Counted from the stretch's first letter, positions 1 through 9,779 are shown. The stretch: 64,000 nucleotides of DNA from Microbacterium nymphoidis (GCF_021044885.1 NZ_JAJNOD010000002.1:1-64000); one strand, 5' to 3'. Translations and numbers: made by a program. Notes: generated from the letters alone by a model not told the origin.

Positions 1-290
1 GGGTGGTCGGTTCGACCGGGGTGGTCGGTTCGACCGGGGTGGTCGGTTCGACCGGGGTGGTCGGTTCGACCGGGGTGGTCGGTTCGACCGGGGTGGTCGG
101 TTCGACCGGGGTGGTCGGTTCGACCGGGGTGGTCGGTTCGACCGGAGTCGTCGGTTCGACCGGGGTGGTCGGTTCGACCGGAGTCGTCGGCTCGACGGGC
201 GTGGTCGGTTCGACCGGGGTGGTCGGTTCGACGGGCGTGGTCGGCTCAACCGGAGTCGTCGGCTCGACGGGCGTGGTCGGCTCAACCGGC
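1..290. repeat. 18-bp tandem repeat, about 16 copies, open at left edge
   Basis: The unit is ggggtggtcggttcgacc (18 bp), encoding Pro-Val-Glu-Pro-Thr-Thr on the minus strand. The copies nearest base 1 (to about 143) are identical. Copies from about 144 to 290 differ by synonymous changes such as gag/gaa, act/acc and ccc/ccg. This pattern suggests recent expansion at the distal end, with older copies next to the folded domain. All copies keep the reading frame. Confidence 0.95.
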
Positions 291-1690
291 TTCGTGCAGT
301 CGATCGCGGCAAGCTTGATCGTCTGGGTGGCGGTCTTGCGATCGTCGGAGATGATCCAGCCGGTGATGGTGTCGGCGAAGATCGTGTCACCGGTCGTGGT
401 CGCGGTGACCGTGACGGTGCTTCCGGCCGTGATGTTACCCGTGAGGGTGTAGGTCACGTCGGCGGTGTTTGCCGGGAGCGTGACCGTGGGGTCGACGACG
501 GTGCCGTCGGTCGTGCACTTCGCGGCCTCGATCGCGATGTCCGCGAGGGAGTCGATCGTCGTCGGAACTTCCGGCGTGGTCGGGTCGGTCGGGGGCTCGC
601 AGGTGAACTCGTCGTCGCCGAGGAACGGGAACGCGTGGAACTCGCTGCCCGTGCCCAGGTCCTGCACCACGTTGCCTGCCGCCCAGAGCCGGCCGTTGAT
701 GCCGTTCGCCTTGTTGGTGAGGGTGGAGGCCGGGTTCAGCACGAGCATGGAACCAGCCGGCTGGCCGCCGGCGATGGTGATGTCGGTGGAGTCGGGGAAG
801 ATCCACATCGTGTGCGACGCGCGTGCGCCGTACTCGGCACCGGAGATGTCGAGCATCGTGTTGCCGTCTGCTCCGCCGAACTGGTTGTCGACGCCGAGCT
901 TGATCGGGCCGCTGCCGGTCACGCGGATGATGACGATGTCATCCACCGGGATGTTCTCGTACTTCACCGAGAAGTTGTTCTTGTTGATCTCGGCGGCGTC
1001 CACCTCGAAGACATGGCGCTTGTGCGTGCCGTCCCCGCGAAGGGTGAGGTACCAGTCGTTCTTCAGACCGGTGACGTACTCCGTGTCGGCTGCAGTGGTG
1101 ATGCGATCCGCATACGTCTGGAGCGCCGCGGGGTTGGTGGCAGACCAAGCGGCGTAGGGGGCGCCGAGGGCGGCGTCCTTGCCGAGGCCGGTCGTCACCG
1201 AGCCGCCGCTCGCGTCGAGCTTGCCCGCACCGGTGATCGAGCCGCCGACGGTCGCGTCGAGGGGAGCGCTGGCGCTGCCGTTCGCTGCCCAGGTGGCCAT
1301 CGTCACATTCGCGGCGAGCTGCAGATCGCCGCCGACGCGCAGCCCGCTCGTTCCGGCAACGGGGGAGAGGCCCGAACCGACCCCCACCGCACCGAGGAGG
1401 TAGTTCTTGTCGAAGGTGGCATCGCCGGCCACAACCAGCTGGCCTTCCATCTCGACGCCGGCCTTCATATGGAAATCGCCGCCCACGAAGACGCTGACGT
1501 TCCTGTCGACGGGCTTCGCTTCGACGCCGCCACCGGGGGCGCCGAGGCCTGCGGAGGGGACACATTCGCCGGTGGACGCGGCGGCGGGGGAGATACGGGG
1601 CGTGGCAGATGCCATGGCTGCGGGCACGATGGTGCCGGCCGCAACCACGAGCAGCGCCGATACGCCCGCAATTGCATTGCGGAAACGCAC
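1..1690 (-). CDS. choice-of-anchor A family surface protein, 3' end outside window
   Basis: Reading the minus strand from a GTG at 1690 gives an uninterrupted frame of 563 codons that leaves the window at base 1. The first ~30 residues are a Sec signal peptide (RFR, a hydrophobic run of Ala/Val/Leu, then an A-x-A type exit near ATPRIS). Residues ~45-360 form a beta-rich domain with repeated VGGD/VAGD turns, typical of the choice-of-anchor A family of wall-associated proteins. A second small domain (~370-450, two Cys: FTCEPP and AAKCTT) follows, then a Pro-Val-Glu-Pro-Thr-Thr hexapeptide stalk that is still running at the edge. A C-terminal sorting signal would lie outside the window. The ribosome site is weak (AGCAGG). 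An open frame on the plus strand through the stalk (VGSTG repeats) is only its shadow. Secretion and domain order are seen; wall attachment is inferred. Confidence 0.8.
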   Translation of the reverse strand, partial: MRFRNAIAGVSALLVVAAGTIVPAAMASATPRISPAAASTGECVPSAGLGAPGGGVEAKPVDRNVSVFVGGDFHMKAGVEMEGQLVVAGDATFDKNYLLGAVGVGSGLSPVAGTSGLRVGGDLQLAANVTMATWAANGSASAPLDATVGGSITGAGKLDASGGSVTTGLGKDAALGAPYAAWSATNPAALQTYADRITTAADTEYVTGLKNDWYLTLRGDGTHKRHVFEVDAAEINKNNFSVKYENIPVDDIVIIRVTGSGPIKLGVDNQFGGADGNTMLDISGAEYGARASHTMWIFPDSTDITIAGGQPAGSMLVLNPASTLTNKANGINGRLWAAGNVVQDLGTGSEFHAFPFLGDDEFTCEPPTDPTTPEVPTTIDSLADIAIEAAKCTTDGTVVDPTVTLPANTADVTYTLTGNITAGSTVTVTATTTGDTIFADTITGWIISDDRKTATQTIKLAAIDCTKPVEPTTPVEPTTPVEPTTPVEPTTPVEPTTPVEPTTPVEPTTPVEPTTPVEPTTPVEPTTPVEPTTPVEPTTPVEPTTPVEPTTPVEPTTPVEPTT

Positions 1691-1854
1691 AGAAGCCTGC
1701 TTTCTGTGGGGGACGGGGATATCGGGGGAGGATCCGTCACAAAAGTCGGGGTTTGTAACCGATCCAAACAAATACATTAACGGACCCTGCTGGGAGGTTC
1801 ATCAACGACATGCCTCCGTCGAGGAAGCTCTAGCGGGATGGAGGCGGCGGTGGT

Positions 1855-1881
1855 AAAGTTGAGCCATAGCGACTCAACTTT
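1855..1881 (+). promoter_or_regulatory. HAIR operator (HspR-type inverted repeat) of clpB
   Basis: A perfect inverted repeat AAAGTTGAG-N9-CTCAACTTT contains the core TTGAG-N9-CTCAA, which matches the HspR-associated inverted repeat known to control dnaK and clpB in actinobacteria. It lies 38 bases before the clpB ATG, so a repressor there would block the clpB promoter. No hspR gene is in this window. Confidence 0.85.
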
Positions 1882-1918
1882 GTAAGAGATGGGTTGCGCA
1901 GAGACTTCAAGGAGACAG

Positions 1919-4123
1919 ATGAACGCAACACAGAACCCCGGTCAGGAGGACCAGCAGAGCGCCCTTGAGCAGTTCGGCATTGATCTGACCGAACGAGCTC
2001 GCCAGGGCAAACTCGATCCGGTCATCGGACGGGACTCGGAGATCCGGCGGGTCAGCCAGGTGCTCACCCGCCGTACCAAGAACAACCCGGTGCTCATCGG
2101 AGAACCGGGCGTCGGAAAGACGGCGGTGGTGGAAGGGCTCGCCCAGCGCATCATCGCCCGCGACGTGGCGGAGAGCCTCAAGGGCAAGAGGCTGATCTCG
2201 CTGGACATGTCGGCACTGGTGGCGGGTGCGATGTACCGCGGCCAGTTCGAGGAGCGCCTGAAGAACGTCCTGAAAGAGATCACGGAATCCGACGGTGAGA
2301 TCATCACCTTCATCGACGAACTGCATGTGCTGATGGGTGCCGGTGGCGGGGAAGGCTCCGTCGCAGCGAGCAACATGCTCAAGCCGATGCTCGCCCGTGG
2401 CGAGCTGCGGCTCATCGGTGCGACAACGCTCAATGAGTACCGCGAGTTCATCGAGAAGGACGCGGCGCTCGAGCGTCGATTCCAGCAGGTCTACGTGGGC
2501 GAACCGACGGTCGAGGACACGATCGCCATCCTCCGCGGGTTGAAGGAGCGCTACGAGGCGCACCACAAGGTCGCCATCGCCGACAGCGCGCTGATCGCTG
2601 CCGCGTCGCTGTCGCACCGCTACATCCCTTCGCGTCAGTTGCCCGACAAGGCGATCGACCTGATCGATGAAGCCGCGTCACGCCTGCGCATGGAGATCGA
2701 CTCCGCTCCGCTGGAGATCGATGAGCTGCGTCGTCACGTGGACCGGCTGAAGCTCGAGGAGCTCGCCCTCAAGAAGGAGAAGGATGAGGCATCGCGGGCC
2801 CGGCTCAAGAAGCTCCGTGAGGACCTCGAGCAGCAGGAGTCGCGCCTGCGTGACCTGCAGCAGCGCTGGGACCAGGAACGTGCGACCCTGAACCGCGTGG
2901 GTGACCTCAAGACGAGGCTCGATGCAGCGCGCTCGGAAGCTGAGCGTGCCCAGCGTGAGGGCAACCTGGAGCGGGCATCGCGGCTGCTCTACGCCGACAT
3001 CCCGGCGCTCGAGCGCGAGCTCGGCGAGGCGGAGAAGGCGGAGAACAGCGAGGAGCGCATGGTCGGGGACCAGGTGACCGACGAGAACATCGCCGATGTC
3101 ATCTCGGCCTGGACCGGCATCCCCGTCGGACGCCTGATGCAGGGCGAGGGGGAGAAGCTCGTCCGTCTCGAGGCCGAGCTCGGCAAGCGGATCATCGGCC
3201 AGAAGGAGGCCGTGGCCGCCGTGGCTGACGCCGTGCGTCGGTCGCGTGCCGGAATCAGCGACCCGAACCGGCCCACCGGTTCGTTCCTGTTCCTCGGGCC
3301 CACGGGCGTCGGCAAGACGGAGCTCGCGAAGGCACTCGCCGAGTTCCTCTTCGACGACGAGCAGGCGATGGTGCGCATCGACATGTCCGAGTACGGCGAG
3401 AAGCACTCCGTCTCGCGTCTGGTCGGTGCGCCTCCCGGCTACGTCGGCTACGAGCAGGGCGGTCAGCTGACGGAGGCGGTGCGGCGTCGTCCGTACTCGG
3501 TGGTGCTGCTCGACGAGGTCGAGAAGGCGCACCCCGAGGTGTTCGACGTGCTGCTCCAGGTGATGGACGACGGCCGGCTCACGGATGGCCAGGGCCGTAC
3601 GGTCGACTTCCGCAACGTCATCCTCATCCTGACCTCCAACCTCGGCTCGCAGCTCCTCATCGATCCGACGCTGTCCGACGAGGTCAAGCGTGCGGGAGTG
3701 ATGGACGCGCTGCGGCACGCGTTCCGTCCCGAGTTCCTGAACCGTCTCGACGACGTGGTGATGTTCCACGCCCTCACCGAGGACGATCTCGCACAGATCG
3801 TGGAGCTGGCGGTGGACGCGCTGCAGAAGCGACTGGCGGATCGTCGGCTCACCCTCGCGGTGACGCCGGATGCGCGCGCCTGGCTGGCCGAACGCGGATA
3901 CGACCCGCTGTTCGGTGCGCGTCCGCTGCGTCGCCTGATGCAGAAGGAGATTCAGGACCGCCTCGCCAAGGGGATCCTCTCCGGAAACGTGCGCGACGGG
4001 TCGATGGTCACGGTCGATGTCGCCGCCGACGGACAGGGGCTCGCCCTCACCAGCGCGGCCGCATCCCCCGTTGCGCCGACGAGCGAAGATGACGATGTGG
4101 TCGACGCGGAGATCATTGAGTGA
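1919..4123 (+). CDS. clpB: ClpB-type AAA+ disaggregase lacking the N-terminal domain
   Basis: A 734-residue ClpB/Hsp104 unfoldase that threads aggregated proteins through a hexameric pore, normally with DnaK/DnaJ/GrpE. The first ATPase module has Walker A GEPGVGKT (61-68) and Walker B FIDE (131-134). Residues ~265-380 are the long coiled-coil M domain that marks ClpB rather than ClpA or ClpC. The second module has Walker A GPTGVGKT (460-467) and Walker B VVLLDE (~528-533). Full-length ClpB is ~860 residues; here the ATPase core begins about 20 residues after the start, so the Clp_N substrate-binding domain is absent. The start at 1919 follows AAGGAG (1909-1914) with four bases between; an in-frame ATG at 1889 has no such site. 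The HAIR element upstream implies HspR control. It ends in an acidic tail ([12 protein letters not shown]). Confidence 0.93.
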   Translation: MNATQNPGQEDQQSALEQFGIDLTERARQGKLDPVIGRDSEIRRVSQVLTRRTKNNPVLIGEPGVGKTAVVEGLAQRIIARDVAESLKGKRLISLDMSALVAGAMYRGQFEERLKNVLKEITESDGEIITFIDELHVLMGAGGGEGSVAASNMLKPMLARGELRLIGATTLNEYREFIEKDAALERRFQQVYVGEPTVEDTIAILRGLKERYEAHHKVAIADSALIAAASLSHRYIPSRQLPDKAIDLIDEAASRLRMEIDSAPLEIDELRRHVDRLKLEELALKKEKDEASRARLKKLREDLEQQESRLRDLQQRWDQERATLNRVGDLKTRLDAARSEAERAQREGNLERASRLLYADIPALERELGEAEKAENSEERMVGDQVTDENIADVISAWTGIPVGRLMQGEGEKLVRLEAELGKRIIGQKEAVAAVADAVRRSRAGISDPNRPTGSFLFLGPTGVGKTELAKALAEFLFDDEQAMVRIDMSEYGEKHSVSRLVGAPPGYVGYEQGGQLTEAVRRRPYSVVLLDEVEKAHPEVFDVLLQVMDDGRLTDGQGRTVDFRNVILILTSNLGSQLLIDPTLSDEVKRAGVMDALRHAFRPEFLNRLDDVVMFHALTEDDLAQIVELAVDALQKRLADRRLTLAVTPDARAWLAERGYDPLFGARPLRRLMQKEIQDRLAKGILSGNVRDGSMVTVDVAADGQGLALTSAAASPVAPTSEDDDVVDAEIIE

Positions 4124-4139
4124 CACACTGCTGAGCAGA

Positions 4140-4177
4140 GCGAAGGCCCGCCCGGGCGCATCCGGGCGGGCCTTCGC
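4140..4177 (+). terminator. terminator after clpB
   Basis: A 16-bp perfect stem GCGAAGGCCCGCCCGG with loop GCGCAT lies 17 bases after the clpB stop. It has no T-tract, as is common in high-GC actinobacteria. Confidence 0.8.
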
Positions 4178-4253
4178 CGCGTCCGGTGGATTCCGCGGAG
4201 ACGTCCGGGCAGGCATCATGTGAGGACGAGAATCCGCGCGACGAGGAGCGAGC

Positions 4254-5429
4254 ATGGGCGACGAGGCGACGCGAGAGCCCGGGCCGGACTCCACCGGGGC
4301 GCCTGCCGAGCAGCCCCACCAGGCTGCGGGGTGGCAGGCTGAGCCCGCGCGCGAGTGGGAGCAACGTCCCAACCACGCGTGGCAGACCGGTGCACCGGAA
4401 ACCTGGAACGCGCGTCCCAACGAGGCCTGGCAGACAGGCCTTCCGCACAGCTGGGGCACCCGTCCGAATCCGCTGTGGCAAGGCGGCGCCGCGTCGGAGA
4501 CCGCACCGACGGTGCCGCTTCCAGCAGAGACCTCGTCGTATCCGACGGCACCGGCCGGACCGCCTGGTGTCGCGGCGGTGTACGGGGCACCACCGCTGAA
4601 TGTCGGGGCACCACAGCCGGGATACCCGCAGGCGCCTTCGCCGCAGGTCGGAGCACCTCCGCTTCCGGGATCGCTGCCGGACACTCCGCCCTCGCACGCC
4701 CCGGGGCAGACGTCGCCACCGAGCTACCCGCATGCGCCTGTTCCAGCACGCGCCGCGCCGCGCCGTCGCACCGCGCTCTGGCTGGGTATCGGCGTGGTCG
4801 TGGTCGCCGTGGTCATCACGCTGATCGTGATGTTCTCGATCTGGCTCGGAAACCAGGCGCAGATCCTCTGGAACAGTGCCGCGCATCCCGGCACTACATC
4901 CTCGGGTACGCCCGCGCCGGAGAGGGGAACGCCGGCCGCGTCACCGTCCGCCGCCCCGCCTTCCTCCACTCCGACACCCGAGCCCCCGGCGCCGACACCC
5001 GACGCCACGGCGCCGGCCCACGAGCCGACGGGTGATCGCGTTCCCCTCGACGTGGCGTCCGCACTCCCGGAGGGCGCCGACTTCACCGTCGCCCCCGGAA
5101 GCACCTGGATGGATCTCGGCTCGACCTTCCTCGGGGATGAAAACGGCGAGCTCTGGGCCACTTCCCTCACCGGCATCTACGGCGAGATCTCCGACGAAGA
5201 CGCACGAGCGGCCACGGAGGCGCTGATCCGGGTGCTCTCCGCCGGGTCGACCGACGGTGTGCAGAGCGTCTGGGTCTCCGGTACGGACGGGCGCAGTTAC
5301 GAGTTCCTGACCGCAGCATCGGATGGGATCGGCGTCATGGTGCGTGCGGAACCGGACTCCGGGCGTCAGTTCGCGCTGATGTTCGGCGGCACCACCGCAG
5401 ACGTGGTGGCCAATCTCATCCTGGAGTAG
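4254..5429 (+). CDS. single-pass membrane protein with Trp-rich cytoplasmic repeats
   Basis: 391 residues, family not recognised. Residues 30-80 hold three or four copies of a Trp motif of the form W-x-x-RPN-x-x-WQTG (EQRPNHAWQTG, NARPNEAWQTG, GTRPNPLWQGG). Residues 80-170 are Pro/Ala-rich and disordered. One membrane segment (~174-198, flanked by RRR) is followed by a Thr/Pro/Ser linker (~205-255) and a compact C-terminal domain of ~130 residues predicted outside the cell. The start has a ribosome site (GAGGAG, 6 bases). The gene sits alone, 130 bases after clpB, and runs head-on into the zwf-type gene with one base between. The layout (disordered inside, folded outside) resembles actinobacterial envelope sensor or LytR-like accessory proteins, but no function is assigned. 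Confidence 0.75.
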   Translation: MGDEATREPGPDSTGAPAEQPHQAAGWQAEPAREWEQRPNHAWQTGAPETWNARPNEAWQTGLPHSWGTRPNPLWQGGAASETAPTVPLPAETSSYPTAPAGPPGVAAVYGAPPLNVGAPQPGYPQAPSPQVGAPPLPGSLPDTPPSHAPGQTSPPSYPHAPVPARAAPRRRTALWLGIGVVVVAVVITLIVMFSIWLGNQAQILWNSAAHPGTTSSGTPAPERGTPAASPSAAPPSSTPTPEPPAPTPDATAPAHEPTGDRVPLDVASALPEGADFTVAPGSTWMDLGSTFLGDENGELWATSLTGIYGEISDEDARAATEALIRVLSAGSTDGVQSVWVSGTDGRSYEFLTAASDGIGVMVRAEPDSGRQFALMFGGTTADVVANLILE

Positions 5430-5430
5430 G

Positions 5431-6795
5431 TCAGTGTGCCGGCCAGGTCACCGTGTCGGTGACGCCCGCCGGGTACTCCTGCAGGGGCACCACGCCGTCT
5501 TTCCATGCCTTCTGAATCGGCTCGATGATCCGCCAGCACTGCACCGCGGCATCGCCCCGGACCGACAGTGCGGGATCGCCCTGCAACAGCTCCGAGAGCA
5601 CCTCAGCGTAGGCCTTGGCGTTTCCGCCCGCCAGATCAGCGTCGAGCGCGGCTCGGTGCAGCGCGAACGGATCCTCGCCACCGTTGACGTTGATCTCCAG
5701 CGACATCTGATCCGGGTTCAGGTTGAACCGCAGGACCGCGCCCTCGGCCTTTCCTGTGAAACCATCCGGGACATGGCGCACGGGCTTGAAGTGCACCACC
5801 ACCTCCCGGCGCGGATGCGACATCGCCTTGCCGGAGCGCAGTGTGAAGGGGACACCCTCCCACCGTGCGTTGTCCACGCCGAACGTGGCCTGCGCCAGCG
5901 TCTCCGTCTGGTTGGCGGGATCCACTCCGTCCTCGTCCACGTAGCTCGGAAGTTCGCGACCGTCCACCGACCCCGCGGTGTAGCGGGCGCGGTGCGTGAA
6001 CGATGAGGGATCGTCGCGCCAGACCCGCGTGGCGCGGAGCGTGGCGCCTGTCGCATCGCGCAGATCGCGCTCATTGAGCGTTGCGGGCGGTTCCATCGCA
6101 ACGAATGCCAGCACCTGCAGCAGGTGGCTCTGAATCATGTCGACGAGCGCACCCGCGTGGTCGTAGTAGCCGGCCCGGCTCTCCAGTCCCAGCTGCTCAT
6201 CGTACGAGATCGTGACGTGGGAGATGTGCTCAGCGTTCCAGAGTGGCTCGAACACGCGGTTGGTGAAGCGCACCCCGAGGAGGTTGAGGAGGGTGGATCG
6301 GCCGAGGAAGTGATCCACCCGGAAGATCTGGTTCTCCGGGACGAGCGTCGCGACCAGCTCGTTCAGCGACTCCGCGCTCGCGGCGTTCGTGCCGAACGGC
6401 TTCTCCAACGCGAGCATGATGCCCGGAGGCAGATCGACGGAGCGCAGGGCCTCGCACGAGGCCGCGGCGACTGCCGGCGGCACCGCGAAGTACAGCGCGA
6501 TCGATCCGGTCAGCTCGCCGAGCAGACTCGACATGTCCGAAGAGGCGGTGATGTCGGCCTGCCGGTACTCGATCGAGGTGAGCGAACGCAGGCACCCGGC
6601 GCCCGCGTTCTCCTCGAACGTGCGGCGCACCAGCGTCACCCATGTCGACTCGTCCCAGTCCTCGCGCCCCACTCCCACGAGCCGGATGCGCAGATCCTGC
6701 TGGCGCTCCAGCAGCTGTGCGAGAGCGGGCAGAAGCAGACGCGATGTGAGATCACCCGTCGCCCCCAGGATCACGAGCGTGCTTTCGTTGGTCAC
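5431..6795 (-). CDS. zwf: atypical glucose-6-phosphate dehydrogenase
   Basis: About 454 residues of the G6PDH family, which oxidises glucose-6-phosphate to 6-phosphogluconolactone with NAD(P)+. The N-terminal Rossmann motif GATGDL is at 11-16, EKPFG at 131-135, and the substrate loop reads RVDHFLGR (159-166). The usual sequence there is RIDHYLGK, so the phosphate-binding/catalytic Lys is Arg. The catalytic His survives in IQSHLLQ (H224; usually QNHLLQ). These changes suggest a paralogue, perhaps with altered substrate or cofactor. Start GTG 6795 is chosen because TAGGGT lies exactly six bases upstream (leaderless pattern); GTG 6801 is possible. It is divergent from the GH15 gene. Confidence 0.85.
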   Translation of the reverse strand: MTNESTLVILGATGDLTSRLLLPALAQLLERQQDLRIRLVGVGREDWDESTWVTLVRRTFEENAGAGCLRSLTSIEYRQADITASSDMSSLLGELTGSIALYFAVPPAVAAASCEALRSVDLPPGIMLALEKPFGTNAASAESLNELVATLVPENQIFRVDHFLGRSTLLNLLGVRFTNRVFEPLWNAEHISHVTISYDEQLGLESRAGYYDHAGALVDMIQSHLLQVLAFVAMEPPATLNERDLRDATGATLRATRVWRDDPSSFTHRARYTAGSVDGRELPSYVDEDGVDPANQTETLAQATFGVDNARWEGVPFTLRSGKAMSHPRREVVVHFKPVRHVPDGFTGKAEGAVLRFNLNPDQMSLEINVNGGEDPFALHRAALDADLAGGNAKAYAEVLSELLQGDPALSVRGDAAVQCWRIIEPIQKAWKDGVVPLQEYPAGVTDTVTWPAH

Positions 6796-6801
6796 ACCCA
6801 C

Positions 6802-6807
6802 ACCCTA
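6802..6807 (-). promoter_or_regulatory. -10 box TAGGGT, leaderless start of zwf
   Basis: TAGGGT on the minus strand, six bases before GTG 6795, puts the expected transcription start at the start codon. Confidence 0.5.
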
Positions 6808-6852
6808 TGACTCGGATGGGGCTTCCAGGCAGGGGGGAGCACAATCAGGGGC

Positions 6853-8625
6853 ATGTCGGCAGCAATCGAGGACTACGCCCTCATCAGCGATGCACGCACC
6901 GGTGCCCTGGTGTCACGAGACGGCAGCATCGACTGGTTCTGTCCGCCCCGCTTCGACGCGCCGAGCGTGTTCGGGGCGTTGCTGGGTGACGAGGAGCACG
7001 GACACTGGCGACTGAGCCCGGCCGACGGTGGCGAAGCTCAGCGCCAGTACGAGTCGGAAGACTTCACGCTGATCACGCGGTGGACCACCGGCACCGGCGT
7101 CGTGGAGGTCACGGACCTCATGCCGATCGATGGACCGCACACCCACATCATCCGCCGCGTGCGCGGGATCCGCGGATCGGTGCAGATGGCGACCACGGTT
7201 CGCTTCCGCTTCGACTACGCCGCCGCGCTTCCCTGGGTGCGCCAGCACCGAGACGCCGGCCCCGCGGCGATCGCCGCAATCGCCGGTCCTGATGCCATGC
7301 TGCTGCGAGGCGTGGCGCTCGCGGCCGAGGACAACAGTCACGTGGGCGGCTTCACCATCGCGGAGGGCGAGGTCCGTGATCTCGTGCTCACCTGGTACCC
7401 GTCGTTCGAACCGCACCCGGAGATGCCCGAGGTGGATGCGCTGCTGCGTCGCACTCGAACCTGGTGGCAGCGCTGGTCCACCGACCTGCACCGCGAAGGT
7501 CCGTATCGAGACGAGGTGAAGCGTTCGCTGCTGGTGCTGCGGGCTCTCACGCACCGCGACACGGGCGGTATCGTCGCCGCGGCCACCACCTCCCTTCCCG
7601 AGCAGTTCGGCGGCACCCGCAACTGGGACTACCGGTACGTCTGGCTGCGGGACGCGTCTCTCACCCTGATGTCGCTGATCCGGCACCACCACCTGACCGC
7701 AGCGCGGCACTGGCGGTCCTGGTTGCTCCGCGCCATCGCGGGCGATCCGGCCGACGTTCAGATCATGTACGGCATCGCGGGCGAGCGGTATCTTCCCGAG
7801 CGCGAGCTGACCACGCTTCCCGGCTACCAGGGCTCGGGTCCGGTGCGCGTGGGCAACGGCGCGGTGGACCAGTTCCAGGCCGATGTGATCGGAGAGGTGA
7901 TCGTCGCGTTGGATGACGCGCGCCGCGCCGGTCTCGCCGAGGAGGGTTCCTCCTGGTCGCTGCAGCGGGCGTTGATCGGTCGTGTGGTGGAGACCGTCGA
8001 CCGGCCCGACCAGGGACTGTGGGAGATCCGCGGCGAACCGCACCGTTTCACCCACTCCCGCGCCATGATCTGGGCCGCGCTGGATCGCGGTGTGCGCGCG
8101 GTGCGGGAGTTCGGACTCGATGGCGATCTCGAGATCTGGGAGCGACTGCGCGACGAGGTTCGCATCGACATCGACACCCGGGGCGTGTCTGCCGACGGAC
8201 ATTTCACGCAGTACTTCGGGACCGACGAGGTCGATGCCTCGCTGCTCGTACTGCCGCAGATCGGGTTCTGCGCGCCGGACGATCCGCGCATGCTCGCCAC
8301 CGTCACGCGCATCGAGCGAGACCTCATGCGCGACGGCCTTCTGATGCGGTACCGTGCCGCAACCGGGGTGGACGGCATCGACGAGCCGGAGAACCCGTTC
8401 CTGGCGTGTTCGTTCTGGCTTGTGGAACAGTACGCGCGCACCGGCCGTCGCGACGACGCGGTCGAGCTGATGGACCGCTTGTGCGCCCTCACGAACGACC
8501 TGGGACTGCTCAGCGAGGAGTACGACGTCGGTGCCGGCCGGCAGGCGGGCAACGTTCCGCAGGCGTTCTCCCACCTCGCGCTCGTGCGTGCCGCCGACGC
8601 GCTCGCAGGAGACGGCATCGCCTGA
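6853..8625 (+). CDS. glycoside hydrolase family 15 protein (glucoamylase/trehalase-like)
   Basis: 590 residues of a GH15 inverting alpha-glucosidase. The N-terminal beta-sandwich (~1-210) begins with IEDYALISDARTGALVSRDG, and the (alpha/alpha)6 catalytic barrel has NWDYRYVWLRD (257-267). The candidate general acid is in EIRGE (391-395) and the general base in SEEYD (554-558), as in bacterial GH15 enzymes. In mycobacteria such proteins are trehalases; elsewhere they act on malto-oligosaccharides, so the substrate is open. There is no signal peptide, so it acts in the cytoplasm. Divergent pairing with a G6PDH gene suggests glucose release feeding the pentose phosphate route (inference). CACAAT lies seven bases before the ATG. 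Confidence 0.88.
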   Translation: MSAAIEDYALISDARTGALVSRDGSIDWFCPPRFDAPSVFGALLGDEEHGHWRLSPADGGEAQRQYESEDFTLITRWTTGTGVVEVTDLMPIDGPHTHIIRRVRGIRGSVQMATTVRFRFDYAAALPWVRQHRDAGPAAIAAIAGPDAMLLRGVALAAEDNSHVGGFTIAEGEVRDLVLTWYPSFEPHPEMPEVDALLRRTRTWWQRWSTDLHREGPYRDEVKRSLLVLRALTHRDTGGIVAAATTSLPEQFGGTRNWDYRYVWLRDASLTLMSLIRHHHLTAARHWRSWLLRAIAGDPADVQIMYGIAGERYLPERELTTLPGYQGSGPVRVGNGAVDQFQADVIGEVIVALDDARRAGLAEEGSSWSLQRALIGRVVETVDRPDQGLWEIRGEPHRFTHSRAMIWAALDRGVRAVREFGLDGDLEIWERLRDEVRIDIDTRGVSADGHFTQYFGTDEVDASLLVLPQIGFCAPDDPRMLATVTRIERDLMRDGLLMRYRAATGVDGIDEPENPFLACSFWLVEQYARTGRRDDAVELMDRLCALTNDLGLLSEEYDVGAGRQAGNVPQAFSHLALVRAADALAGDGIA

Positions 8626-8670
8626 CATGACTGTGGCTCCGCCGAGAGACGGAGCCACAGTCATGTCAGG
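8621..8670. terminator. bidirectional terminator, 21-bp perfect stem
   Basis: The arms CCTGACATGACTGTGGCTCC(G) pair perfectly across the 8-base loop CCGAGAGA. The left arm includes the GH15 stop codon, and the right arm ends eight bases before the convergent ABC permease stop. It can serve both strands. Confidence 0.9.
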
Positions 8671-8678
8671 TCAGGAGG

Positions 8679-9779
8679 TCAGCCCTTGAGAGCCTCCGCG
8701 AGCTTCACGCGCCCGCCCATGCGCAGGATCGAGTGATCGTAGATCCGTGCCCCGACGAGGATGGCCAGGACGCAGGAGACGACGAGGATGAGCAGCGACA
8801 GCAGCGGCTCCCACCACTGCGCTTCGCCGAGGAAGAGCCGCATCGGCATGCCCACCGGAGCGGAGAACGGCACGTAGCTCATGATCGTCATCACCAGTGG
8901 GTTGTCGTTGAACATGATGACGAGGAAGTACGGCGCCATCACGAGCATCGTCACCGGCGTGATCGTGGATCCGAGGTCCTCCTGGCGCGACACGAGCGAT
9001 GCCGCCGCGGCGAACAGGGCGGCCAGCAGGATGAAGCCGAACAGGAAGAAGATCGCGAACCACACCATCGCCGATCCCAGTAGCGTCAGCACATCGGTCT
9101 GCCCGGTGACGATGAGGCCGACGACGGCGATGGCCACCATTCCGACGATCTGGACGATCGCGAGCACCGTGTTGCCGAGGACCTTGCCCGCCAGCAGCGT
9201 ACGAGTCGAGACCGTCGAGATGAGGATCTCCACGATGCGCGTCTGCTTCTCCTCGACCACCGACGAGGCGATCGTGCCGCCGAACGTTGAGGCGGCGAGC
9301 AGGAAGAGCAGACCGAATCCGAACGAGACGATGTAGCGCAGCGCCGGGTTGGTGGTGTCCGGCTCCAGCAGCGTCACCGTGGGAACGGCGGCGAGCTGCA
9401 TGACGAGGCTGTCGGGCGCGGATGTCTTCGCGATGACGGTGAAGCCGGTGGGGCTGGCTGCATCGGCGACGACCGCCGCATCGACGCTCTCATCCGTGAC
9501 CGCGCGCTCGGCGGCGGCTCGATCGGTGACCTCGGTGATGTCGAGCCCGGGGACGTTGGCGACGAACGATGCGGCGTCGCTGGTGACGGCAACCGGGGTG
9601 TCGGAGCTCTGCTTGGCCGTGAGACCGCCCGCAACGACGGCGACGAGAGCCAGGGCGAACAGCACGAGGGTGGAGATGACGAAGGCCCGGCTCTGCAGCT
9701 TGGACATGATCTCCCGCTCGGCGACGAGACCGATGCCCTGCAGCGGGCTGACAGCGCGGGCGGGGGTTGGGGTGCTCAC
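8679..9779 (-). CDS. ABC-2 type transporter permease (NatB-like)
   Basis: 366 residues. An N-terminal membrane segment (~30-52) is followed by a ~110-residue extracytoplasmic domain (~55-170), then five or six membrane segments in the C-terminal half, the topology of the ABC2_membrane_3/NatB family. It pairs with the ATPase encoded just upstream: its GTG start overlaps that stop codon by four bases (GTGA), so the two are translationally coupled and probably form one exporter. NatAB exports sodium in Bacillus; here the substrate cannot be read from sequence (ions, peptides or drugs are possible). Confidence 0.85.
   Translation of the reverse strand: MSTPTPARAVSPLQGIGLVAEREIMSKLQSRAFVISTLVLFALALVAVVAGGLTAKQSSDTPVAVTSDAASFVANVPGLDITEVTDRAAAERAVTDESVDAAVVADAASPTGFTVIAKTSAPDSLVMQLAAVPTVTLLEPDTTNPALRYIVSFGFGLLFLLAASTFGGTIASSVVEEKQTRIVEILISTVSTRTLLAGKVLGNTVLAIVQIVGMVAIAVVGLIVTGQTDVLTLLGSAMVWFAIFFLFGFILLAALFAAAASLVSRQEDLGSTITPVTMLVMAPYFLVIMFNDNPLVMTIMSYVPFSAPVGMPMRLFLGEAQWWEPLLSLLILVVSCVLAILVGARIYDHSILRMGGRVKLAEALKG

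Noticed and set aside
1..290. Possible CRISPR array
   Set aside because: The 18-bp units are adjacent, without spacers, and encode a protein repeat.
3..452. Plus-strand open frame with VGSTG repeats
   Set aside because: It is the shadow of the PVEPTT repeat. The minus frame carries a signal peptide and a known domain; the plus frame has none.
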